Origin: Prevotellaceae bacterium
Lineage (GTDB): Bacteria; Bacteroidota; Bacteroidia; Bacteroidales; UBA932
NCBI GenBank assembly: GCA_031287815.1
Contig: JAITSM010000208.1
Coordinates: 1-7,525, forward strand
Length of the DNA stretch: 7,525 bases
Direction of reading: 5' to 3'
The translations under genes and the position numbers were made by a program. Under the pieces are notes generated by a model that was not told the origin of the DNA, ran no database searches, and was given only the letters and a program-made list of their open reading frames with translations. Positions 1 to 4,764 of this stretch are shown one piece after another. How positions within the stretch are numbered: position 1 is the first letter of the stretch; each line of letters starts with the position of its first letter.

Positions 1-190
1 GCTTGCGGCAGCTGCCGCAAGCGTGTTTTTACCGCCGAAATGGTTTGCGGCAGCTGCCGCAAGCGTGTCCCCACTTCCGGACAGGCTTGCGGCAACTGCC
101 GCAAGCCCATTTTCGCCTCCGGGGAGGCTTGCGGCAACTGCCGCAAGCGTATTTTCGCCTCCGGGGAGGCTTGCGGCAACTGCCGCAAGC
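1..190. repeat. Five-copy 42-bp tandem array of 22-bp palindromes
   Basis: Five near-identical units start at 1, 43, 85, 127 and 169, an exact 42-bp period. Each begins with a 22-bp palindrome with arms GCTTGCGGCA and TGCCGCAAGC. The central two bases are GC in copies 1-2, making copy 1 a perfect palindrome, and AC in copies 3-5. Copy 2 has GTTTGCGG instead of GCTTGCGG, which still allows a G-U pair in RNA. The 20-bp spacers are related to each other; two end in CCTCC-GG-GGAGG, itself a small hairpin. The array starts at the window edge and may continue to the left. Because 42 is a multiple of 3, all frames stay open and repeat a 14-residue motif, so openness alone does not prove coding. It may be a palindromic intergenic repeat or the repetitive end of a gene. 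Confidence 0.95.
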
Positions 191-243
191 GTATTTTTAT
201 TTCCCGAAAGGGAAAAACAGTCCATGGGGAAGGGGAAGTATGA
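1..243 (+). CDS. Possible C-terminus of a zinc-ribbon-like CxxC repeat protein (partial)
   Basis: Frame 1 is open from the left edge to TGA at 241-243 and encodes five 14-residue repeats of the form (A/V)CG(S/N)CRKR(V/I)FASGE. Successive cysteine pairs follow CxxC-X10-CxxC, the spacing of common zinc-ribbon folds, where a turn such as CxxCxxxI also recurs. Unit-to-unit changes in this frame are often conservative (V/I, S/N, A/S, E/Q). The sequence ends in a basic, non-repeated tail, and its stop codon lies in the first heptamer of the following palindrome, as do those of three other genes here. Against coding, frames 2 and 3 are also open across the array, and frame 3 (LRQLPQA repeats) is conserved too. 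The start is outside the window. If real, the protein would chelate zinc through CxxC pairs; no function is claimed. Confidence 0.4.
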   Translation, partial: ACGSCRKRVFTAEMVCGSCRKRVPTSGQACGNCRKPIFASGEACGNCRKRIFASGEACGNCRKRIFISRKGKTVHGEGEV

Positions 244-308
244 GGTATGAAGTATGAGCGCTGGCGCCAGCTACCTCATACCTCATACCTCATACCTCAT
301 AATCCATA
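239..308. repeat. Heptamer-armed palindrome 1 (TATGAGG / CCTCATA arms)
   Basis: The left arm has three tandem heptamers, TATGAGG, TATGAAG and TATGAGC (239-259). Next comes the 12-bp palindromic core GCTGGCGCCAGC (260-271) and TA, then four exact CCTCATA heptamers (274-301) and a degenerate ATCCATA (302-308). The right arm is the reverse complement of the left, so the transcript can fold into a long stem capped by the GC core. Each left-arm heptamer contains TGA, and the 7-nt period places a TGA in each of the three forward frames within about 20 nt. The core is identical to that of the palindrome at 4709-4764. It may act as a transcript end for whatever precedes it; there is no clear T-tract, so intrinsic termination is uncertain. 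Confidence 0.9.
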
Positions 309-317
309 ATTTTTTAT

Positions 318-325
318 TATTTTTG
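318..325 (+). promoter_or_regulatory. Candidate Bacteroidota -7 box for the lipoprotein gene
   Basis: TATTTTTG fits the Bacteroidota -7 consensus TAnnTTTG. It lies about 67 bp before the lipoprotein ATG, which would give a 5' leader of roughly 60 nt. No convincing -33 TTTG is visible, because the palindrome's CCTCATA repeats occupy that position. AT-richness makes a chance match possible. Confidence 0.4.
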
Positions 326-391
326 CGATAATTTAACTTGCCTGAGGGGAATAACATCGTTAAAAAATCGAACAAGAAATAATATAAACAC

Positions 392-1543
392 ATGAAACTA
401 TTAAAACTTATAAGTACGGTAGCCATCGCCGGCGTATTGCTGGCCGGCTGTAAAAGTACCGGACAGCAAGCCTTGTCGAAAGGCGATTACTACACCGCCT
501 GCGTGCAGGCGATTGACAAACTGCGTTCCTCGCCGGACAACGCAAAAGCCGCCGACGCATTGGCGCAGGCTTATCCGCTGGCGGTCGATTATACGCAGCG
601 GGAGGCGGAACGGTTGCTGGCTTCTCCGTCGAACAATAACCGTTTCCGGATGCTTCTGAACCTGTACCTCCAGATGAACAATATTGCCGTTCAACTGTCG
701 CGCTGCCCGGCGGCCTTGAAGATTATCCCCGACGCCGACTACTATAGTTCGCAGCTGGAATCGGCGCGTAACAGGGCGGCCGAAGAGGTTTACCTGCTCG
801 CGGAAAATCATCTCCGCATGGGCACGCGCCCGGAGGCAAGGGAGGCTTACCGGCAATACCAGCAGGTGAACAGCATTATTCCCGGCTACAGGGACGTGGC
901 CGACAAGTTGCAGCAAGCAAAATGGGATGCCACGCTGAAAGTAGTGCTGGAACAAATACCGGTGGAAGGGCAGTATAAAATAAGCGCCGATTTTTTCCAG
1001 GCCAAAGTATTTGAATATTTTTCTACCGGCATCCGGAATGAGTTTATACGTGTTTTTTCGCCGGAAGAAGCGGAAACTAACGGGCTGCAACCCGACCAGC
1101 GGATCCGTTTGCGCTTTTTGGATTTTGTGGTGGGGCAATTGCGCGAAAGCAAGCACACGCGTGAAGTGACGCGCGACAGCGTGGCTACGGGGACCTATAA
1201 GGACGCGAAAGGCGAGGAGTATACGGTGTACGGAACAGTGAAGGCCAAGCTGACGACCCATACCGTCGAATTATCGTCCAGCGGGCTTCTGGAAGCCGCT
1301 ATTATCAATGATGCTTCGAATACCGTGCTGTCGCAACATCGTTTTCCCGGCGCCTATGTATGGAGCGACTCCTGGGCATCTTTCAATGGCGACGAACGGG
1401 CGTTAAGCCGCCAGGAGCTAAACCTGTGTAAACGCAGCGAGCCTTCTCCGGCGCCGCCGCCGCAAGAACTGTTTGTGCAGTTCACCGTGCCGATTTATGC
1501 CGATTTGACGCGGTTTATTCAGAATTATTATAGGAGTTACTGA
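392..1543 (+). CDS. Outer-membrane or periplasmic lipoprotein of unknown function
   Basis: The 383-residue product begins with a short basic n-region (MKLLK), a hydrophobic stretch and the lipobox LLAGC, with Cys20 as the predicted lipidated residue. This signal II peptide is the firmest evidence for its location. Residues ~25-200 are helix-rich, with Ala, Leu and Tyr spacing reminiscent of degenerate tetratricopeptide-type repeats, though no repeat can be assigned with certainty. The second half (about 200-383) is predicted to be more beta-rich and includes a proline-rich patch, SPAPPP, near residue 350. Lys follows the lipidated Cys. The gene stands alone, with its own possible promoter upstream and the toxin-antitoxin promoter after it. 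I do not recognise the family. The long minus-strand ORF opposite it is a shadow, since signal peptide, lipobox and start context all fit the plus strand. Confidence 0.9.
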   Translation: MKLLKLISTVAIAGVLLAGCKSTGQQALSKGDYYTACVQAIDKLRSSPDNAKAADALAQAYPLAVDYTQREAERLLASPSNNNRFRMLLNLYLQMNNIAVQLSRCPAALKIIPDADYYSSQLESARNRAAEEVYLLAENHLRMGTRPEAREAYRQYQQVNSIIPGYRDVADKLQQAKWDATLKVVLEQIPVEGQYKISADFFQAKVFEYFSTGIRNEFIRVFSPEEAETNGLQPDQRIRLRFLDFVVGQLRESKHTREVTRDSVATGTYKDAKGEEYTVYGTVKAKLTTHTVELSSSGLLEAAIINDASNTVLSQHRFPGAYVWSDSWASFNGDERALSRQELNLCKRSEPSPAPPPQELFVQFTVPIYADLTRFIQNYYRSY

Positions 1544-1545
1544 TT

Positions 1546-1586
1546 AAACCGGTATATTTGCAAAATACATAATTTAGCAAACCGGT
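1546..1586 (+). promoter_or_regulatory. Candidate toxin-antitoxin promoter flanked by AAACCGGT repeats
   Basis: TATATTTG at 1553-1560 is a perfect TAnnTTTG -7 box just after the lipoprotein stop codon. It is bracketed by two copies of AAACCGGT, at 1546-1553 and 1579-1586, whose start-to-start distance is 33 bp, about three helical turns. Each copy contains the self-complementary hexamer ACCGGT, and the first overlaps the -7 box. Such paired palindromic sites around a promoter are typical operators for autoregulated toxin-antitoxin operons; that role here is inference. No good -33 TTTG is seen. Confidence 0.5.
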
Positions 1587-1631
1587 TCGACTATGAAATG
1601 ATTTTATCGGATTTTGCTATAAAAATTTTCG

Positions 1632-1639
1632 TATCTTTA
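1632..1639 (+). promoter_or_regulatory. Second candidate -7 box before the antitoxin
   Basis: TATCTTTA matches TAnnTTTG except for the last base. A TTTG at 1613-1616 lies 15 bp upstream, shorter than the usual ~19 bp. If used, transcription would start near 1646, after the ATG at 1643, which favours translation from the ATG at 1670. Confidence 0.35.
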
Positions 1640-1669
1640 CCCATGAAAAACGTATTAAAGAATAAAAAA

Positions 1670-1918
1670 ATGTACAGGCAAATATTCAAACCGACAAAGT
1701 ACAACCGGACTATCCCCATCATAATTCCGCGCGAATGGCAAGGGCAATCGGTTGAAGTCATCGCGTTTCCTGTCGCCTCGCCAGAGGAAGAGGCGCCGGT
1801 AACCGATAAGGAGTTTTACCAGCTCTGCGGCGCATGGGAATCCGACCAAAGTGCGGACGAAATGGCGGCAGACCTTAAAGCGGCACGGAAGTTCAGGGAA
1901 AGAGACATCCACTTTTAG
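1670..1918 (+). CDS. vapB: VapB-like antitoxin of a type II toxin-antitoxin pair
   Basis: This small protein (82 residues from this start) directly precedes a PIN-domain toxin, with only 9 nt between stop and toxin ATG. The N-terminal half (MYRQIFKPTKYNRTIPIIIP, then a segment ending VEVIAFP) is the compact beta-rich region shared by Bacteroidota antitoxins of this type. It is presumed to be the dimerisation and DNA-binding part. The C-terminal tail, FYQLCGAWESDQSADEM followed by a KAARKFRER stretch, is an amphipathic charged helix of the kind that wraps the toxin and inserts an arginine into its active site. Upstream in-frame ATGs at 1643 and 1598 exist, but they add an AT-rich, lysine-rich or hydrophobic leader that crosses the candidate promoter. 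The A-rich context just before 1670 suits initiation. The product probably neutralises VapC and represses its own operon. Confidence 0.8.
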   Translation: MYRQIFKPTKYNRTIPIIIPREWQGQSVEVIAFPVASPEEEAPVTDKEFYQLCGAWESDQSADEMAADLKAARKFRERDIHF

Positions 1919-1927
1919 TCCTTCGTT

Positions 1928-2329
1928 ATGCAATACCTGTTAGATACCAATATTTGCGTTTTTTTCTTCCGTAATAAATACGGTATAGCTGATGTTCTTC
2001 GGACAAAAGGGGTTGAAAACTGTAGCGTTTCGGAAATTACTGTGGCGGAACTTCGCTATGGGGCGGAAAACAGCTCAAACCCTCAAAAACAACACCAGTT
2101 ACTGGACACTTTCCTGCAACGAATAGCGGTTATACCCATCACAGACAGCATTCGTACGTATGCCGTAGAAAAAGCCAGGCTAAAAAAAGCCGGCACACCC
2201 ATCCACGATGAATTTGACCTCTTGATTGGAGCATCCGCTATGCACTACGGACTGACGCTTGTAACCGACAATATGAAAGATTTTAAACACCTCGCCGGAA
2301 TTAAAGTTGAAAACTGGATAAAAAGATAA
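1928..2329 (+). CDS. vapC: VapC-type PIN-domain ribonuclease toxin
   Basis: The 133-residue length is typical of VapC. The PIN-domain acidic residues are all present: Asp6 in YLLDTNI, Glu41 in TVAELRYG, Asp97 in FDLLIGA, and Asp114 in LVTDN. The ending, F-K-H-L-A-G-I-K-V-E-N-W, is also characteristic of the family. VapC proteins are Mg2+/Mn2+-dependent endoribonucleases that typically cut tRNA or rRNA at specific sites and arrest growth when released from the antitoxin. The gene sits immediately downstream of its antitoxin on the same strand, so the pair is co-transcribed and looks intact. No catalytic residue is missing. The target RNA cannot be read from sequence. A T-rich run follows the stop codon but no strong stem, so termination there is unclear. 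Confidence 0.93.
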   Translation: MQYLLDTNICVFFFRNKYGIADVLRTKGVENCSVSEITVAELRYGAENSSNPQKQHQLLDTFLQRIAVIPITDSIRTYAVEKARLKKAGTPIHDEFDLLIGASAMHYGLTLVTDNMKDFKHLAGIKVENWIKR

Positions 2330-2422
2330 TTTTTTTGTTTCCTCAAATAAGGTTTCTATCTTTCAAAAATAAAGAGCGGTAAATAGAAATTCCGCCAGTC
2401 GTTATACTTCAAAAAAAATTTG

Positions 2423-2430
2423 TATATTTG
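2423..2430 (+). promoter_or_regulatory. -7 promoter box of the thioredoxin-fold gene
   Basis: TATATTTG is a perfect TAnnTTTG match 22 bp before the ATG at 2453. It is followed by AAGAGGGAAAAC, which contains a weak purine-rich ribosome-binding site. No clear -33 TTTG is seen. The position excludes the upstream in-frame TTG at 2420, which overlaps the box itself. Confidence 0.65.
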
Positions 2431-2452
2431 TCCGTTCATAAAGAGGGAAAAC

Positions 2453-3013
2453 ATGCGTAATTTTATTATTTTCATCCTGACAGCTTGGCTTGGCTGTTCA
2501 TTTGGATTCGTTGCAGCGCAAGGCAGACAAGCGCCTCCGGAAAGCTCGCCGGTAAAGTGGTATTCTATGGAAACGGCTGACAGTTTGCGTAACAAAACGC
2601 CGAAAAAAATATTTATCGACGTGTATACCGACTGGTGCGGCTGGTGCAAGGTAATGGATAAAAATACCTTTACCGACCCGAAAGTGGCGGATTACCTGAA
2701 TAAATATTTTTATTCGGTCAAACTGGATGCCGAGCAAAAAACGCCTATCATATTTAATGGACATACGTTTAATTTTATGCCGGAGCATCGTTCGCACGAG
2801 CTGGCCATCGCCTTGTTGCAAGGCCGCATGAGCTATCCGAATATTGTGTACATGAACGAGGAGGGGCAACCGATTCAAGCCGTTCCCGGCTATCAAACGC
2901 CCGAAGTGATTTTGCCGATTCTGGTGTTTTTCGCCGAAAATCACTACCAGAAATTGTCGTGGGAAGACTACAACAAAAGCATCTGGCCAACGCATCCGGT
3001 GAATAAAAACTAA
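2453..3013 (+). CDS. Secreted thioredoxin-fold protein with CGWC active site
   Basis: The 186-residue product has an N-terminal signal peptide (hydrophobic from about residue 4 to 20, likely cleavage after Ala22 in FVAAQG). A thioredoxin-like domain follows, from about residue 35 to 160. The redox motif is DWCGWCK, with Cys62 and Cys65. SYP at 128-129 supplies the cis-proline that packs next to the active site, and the preceding strand IFIDVYTDW is typical of the fold. This type occurs widely in Bacteroidota as small periplasmic thioredoxins resembling the gamma domain of DsbD or the thioredoxin_7 group, acting in thiol-disulfide exchange. The partner is unknown. A Cys15 in the signal region is not in a good lipobox. 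The gene has its own promoter and no operon partner. Its stop TAA (3011-3013) lies in the first heptamer of the following palindrome. Confidence 0.88.
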   Translation: MRNFIIFILTAWLGCSFGFVAAQGRQAPPESSPVKWYSMETADSLRNKTPKKIFIDVYTDWCGWCKVMDKNTFTDPKVADYLNKYFYSVKLDAEQKTPIIFNGHTFNFMPEHRSHELAIALLQGRMSYPNIVYMNEEGQPIQAVPGYQTPEVILPILVFFAENHYQKLSWEDYNKSIWPTHPVNKN

Positions 3014-3122
3014 AAGTTAAAAACTAAAAACTAAAAGTTAGGGGTTAAGAGCTAAAAGTGCCGGCACTTTTAGCTCTTAATTTTTAGCTCTTAACTTTTA
3101 GTTTTTAACTTTTAACTCTAAA
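3010..3122. repeat. Heptamer-armed palindrome 2 between convergent genes
   Basis: Seven tandem heptamers of pattern YTARRRR (CTAAAAG, TTAAAAA, CTAAAAA, CTAAAAG, TTAGGGG, TTAAGAG, CTAAAAG) fill 3010-3058 without a break. The core TGCC|GGCA follows (3059-3066), and then complementary heptamers (CTTTTAG, CTCTTAA, TTTTTAG, CTCTTAA, CTTTTAG, TTTTTAA, CTTTTAA, CTCTAAA) run from 3067 to 3122. The inner 36 bp (3045-3080) are a perfect palindrome. The element separates two converging genes and supplies both of their TAA stop codons, so it is likely a bidirectional transcript end. Each arm read inwards has TAA or TAG in all three frames. Confidence 0.93.
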
Positions 3123-4036
3123 CTCTCTCTCGGGTGGTATTTCAGGATGGTAGATTGCCAGTGTTTGCGGTTGAGGTGGGTGTAGATTTCGGTGGTGAGG
3201 ATGCTTTCATGCCCCAGCATGTCCTGTACGGCGCGCAGGTCGGCGCCGTTTTCAATCAAATGCGTGGCAAAGGAATGGCGCAGGGTATGCGGGCTGATTT
3301 TTTTTGTCAGCCCGGCTTTTACGGCCAGGCCTTTAATAATCCTGAAAACCATAGAACGCGAGAGCGCCTTGCCGCACCGGTTGAGGAATAAAATGTCTTC
3401 GTATTTTGCAATTATTTTCTGTGTGGCGCGTTGCCGCAAATAACGGTTAACTTCGTCTACGGCGCATTGCCCCACCGGAATCAGCCGTTGCTTATTGCCC
3501 TTGCCGATTACGCGAATGAATCCGTCGTTGAAAAACAGGTCGGAGCGGCGCAGGGTAACGGCTTCGGATACGCGCAATCCGCAGCCGTACATGATTTCCA
3601 GCAAGGCGCGGTTGCGGTGCCCGTCGGGACGGCTGGCGTCCACAGCGGCAATGAGCAATTCAATCTCGGCGACGCTCAACACGTCGGGGAGATATACGCC
3701 TAATTTCGGCGCCTCCACCAATTCCGTCGGGTTGGTTTCAATGCGGTTTTCCAGCATCAGGAATTTATAAAAAGCTTTGATGCCGCTCAGCGTGCGTGCT
3801 TGCGTGCGTTTATTGCTATCCGACGGGTACGTGCGTTCGAGGAATTTTTCTATTACTTGTCGCGTAATGTCGGTAGGGGAGAGGCCTGCAGCGGAACGGC
3901 AAAAAAGTTGTAGCTGTTTCACGTCCCTTAAATAGGCGGCAATAGAGTTGTTCGACATCGACCGTTCGAGCCGCAGGTAGGTTTCAAAATCGTCTATGGC
4001 CGTTTGCCAGGCGGTTATGTAGCTGTTTTCCGTCAT
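3098..4036 (-). CDS. xerD: Tyrosine recombinase XerD (chromosome dimer resolution)
   Basis: The 312-residue protein has an N-terminal SAM-like core-binding domain (about residues 8-100) and a C-terminal catalytic domain. The full catalytic set is visible: Arg155 in GCGLRVSE, Lys179 in GKGNK, His250 and Arg253 in SPHTLRHS, His276 in LGHES, and Tyr285 in TEIYTHL. With a XerC partner and FtsK it resolves chromosome dimers at dif. The ATG at 4036 overlaps the methyltransferase stop codon (ATGA), giving translational coupling. A longer ORF reaches 4183 but would need 49 atypical residues inside the neighbouring gene. The C-terminus is odd: Xer proteins usually end near the KYHPR segment, whereas here ESLELKVKN follows, encoded by the heptamer repeats of the adjacent palindrome. 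XerC is the alternative assignment; the match to the XerD/XerC family is not in doubt. Confidence 0.93.
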   Translation of the reverse strand: MTENSYITAWQTAIDDFETYLRLERSMSNNSIAAYLRDVKQLQLFCRSAAGLSPTDITRQVIEKFLERTYPSDSNKRTQARTLSGIKAFYKFLMLENRIETNPTELVEAPKLGVYLPDVLSVAEIELLIAAVDASRPDGHRNRALLEIMYGCGLRVSEAVTLRRSDLFFNDGFIRVIGKGNKQRLIPVGQCAVDEVNRYLRQRATQKIIAKYEDILFLNRCGKALSRSMVFRIIKGLAVKAGLTKKISPHTLRHSFATHLIENGADLRAVQDMLGHESILTTEIYTHLNRKHWQSTILKYHPRESLELKVKN

Positions 4037-4674
4037 CGTTTGCGAATAATCATTAAGCCGTCGCGGAGCGGAAGGAAAAGGTTTTCTACGCGGCGGTCGG
4101 TTTGTACGAGTTCGTTGAAGGCGTGGATTTCCTGCGTGTGCCTGTCGGCAGGGGCGGGCGTTTCTGTTACTTTGCCGTTCCACCAGACATTATCGGCCAG
4201 CAGGAAACCGCCGCTTCGCACCTTGCCGATGAGCGCGTGGTAGTAGGCGCAATACTCGCGTTTGTCGCCGTCGATATACGCCAGGTCGAATGTTTCGTCG
4301 AGCGTTGGAATAATTTGCAGGGCGTCGCCTGTGTGCATTTTTATTTTGCTGGCATGCGGGCTGCGGGCGATAAATGCTGCGGCGATGCCGGAGAGTTCGT
4401 CGTTGCGCTCAATCGTATGCAGTACGCCGTTACCGGGTAATCCTTTTGCCAAACACAAGGTGGCATAGCCGGTGAATGTGCCGACTTCCAAAGCGCGCAA
4501 CGGGCGTATCATGCAGGAAATTTGTTCCAGTAATTTCCCTTGCAGGTGTCCCGACAACATGCGCGGGTGCATGGCGTGCAAGTGCGTATAACGCACCAAT
4601 TCCGCCAGCAGCGCATCCTCCGGCGATGTATGGTTTTCGGCATAAGCTGCACTTAGTTGTAAGTCGTGAGTCAT
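4033..4674 (-). CDS. SAM-dependent O-methyltransferase (cation-dependent, COMT/TrmR-like family)
   Basis: The 213 residues form a single class I methyltransferase domain of the catechol/caffeoyl-CoA O-methyltransferase group (Methyltransf_3). Motif I, LEVGTFTGY, is at 62-70. Glu90 ends the second strand and should bind the ribose of S-adenosylmethionine. GDA is at 116-118, and YIDGDK, with Asp135, plus LADNVWWNG, with Asp161 and Asn162, match the divalent-metal and catalytic sites. Bacterial members include TrmR, which methylates 5-hydroxyuridine in tRNA wobble positions. That is a reasonable but unproven guess at the substrate. The gene lies between the M16 peptidase and xerD on the same strand and overlaps xerD by ATGA. 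Its first eight codons (MTHDLQLS) lie in a tandem repeat that is duplicated just upstream, so this N-terminus is recent or poorly constrained. Confidence 0.9.
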   Translation of the reverse strand: MTHDLQLSAAYAENHTSPEDALLAELVRYTHLHAMHPRMLSGHLQGKLLEQISCMIRPLRALEVGTFTGYATLCLAKGLPGNGVLHTIERNDELSGIAAAFIARSPHASKIKMHTGDALQIIPTLDETFDLAYIDGDKREYCAYYHALIGKVRSGGFLLADNVWWNGKVTETPAPADRHTQEIHAFNELVQTDRRVENLFLPLRDGLMIIRKR

Positions 4675-4710
4675 TGTTTAGTCGTTAGTCGTAAGTCGCG
4701 AGTCATTGTT
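4653..4710. repeat. Duplicated 26-bp unit over the methyltransferase start codon
   Basis: Bases 4653-4678 and 4685-4710 match at 24 of 26 positions; start-to-start distance is 32 bp. Both are built from heptamers such as TTAGTCG, TAAGTCG and CGAGTCA/TGAGTCA. On the minus strand each copy contains an ATG: 4674 (the methyltransferase start) and 4706, which opens an 11-codon ORF. The heptamer units run directly into the left arm of the next palindrome. Confidence 0.85.
4671..4706 (-). other. 11-codon upstream ORF coupled to the methyltransferase start
   Basis: The minus strand reads MTRDLRLTTKQ from the ATG at 4706, and its TGA (4673-4671) overlaps the methyltransferase ATG (4674-4672) as ATGA. 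It encodes nearly the same first residues as the methyltransferase (MTHDLQL) because it lies in the duplicated copy, but in a different frame. It could be a coupling leader or a by-product of the duplication; no peptide function is claimed. Confidence 0.35.
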
Positions 4711-4764
4711 AGTGGTTAATGGTTAGTGGGGCTGGCGCCAGCCCCATTAACCACTAACCACTAA
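4709..4764. repeat. Heptamer-armed palindrome 3 (TTAGTGG / CCACTAA arms)
   Basis: The left arm is TTAGTGG, TTAATGG, TTAGTGG, GGCTGGC (4709-4736). The right arm is GCCAGCC, CCATTAA, CCACTAA, CCACTAA (4737-4764). The 28-bp arms are complementary at 26 positions; the two differences come from TTAATGG being in a different slot in each arm. The core GCTGGCGCCAGC (4731-4742) is identical to that of palindrome 1. It lies between the M16 peptidase and the methyltransferase, and the peptidase stop codon (4763-4761) is in the outermost heptamer. In minus-strand RNA it would fold into a very stable hairpin that could separate or stabilise the two parts of the operon. Confidence 0.93.

Noticed and set aside
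1..190. CRISPR array
   Set aside because: The repeat is 22 bp and palindromic and the spacers only 20 bp, and the spacers are clearly related to one another rather than unique. No cas gene is present in the window.
401..1261. Long minus-strand ORF (286 aa) opposite the lipoprotein gene
   Set aside because: It is His/Arg/Gln-rich without recognisable motifs, and the plus strand carries a convincing signal peptide, lipobox and full-length gene.
2330..2422. Terminator or small RNA between vapC and the thioredoxin-fold gene
   Set aside because: There is a T-run after vapC but no stable stem before it, and the only inverted repeat (GCGG/CCGC near 2375-2396) has a 4-bp stem.
2453..2500. Lipoprotein signal on the thioredoxin-fold protein
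   Set aside because: The residues before Cys15 (AWLG) do not fit a lipobox and a hydrophobic stretch continues after it; cleavage after Ala22 by signal peptidase I fits better.
2498..2995. Minus-strand ORF opposite the thioredoxin-fold gene
   Set aside because: The plus strand has the CGWC motif, cis-proline, signal peptide and promoter; the reverse reading has no family features.
4037..4183. Longer N-terminus for XerD starting at 4183
   Set aside because: It adds 49 Arg/Pro-rich residues that are the antisense-frame reading of the methyltransferase gene; the ATGA overlap at 4036 gives a normal XerD N-terminus.
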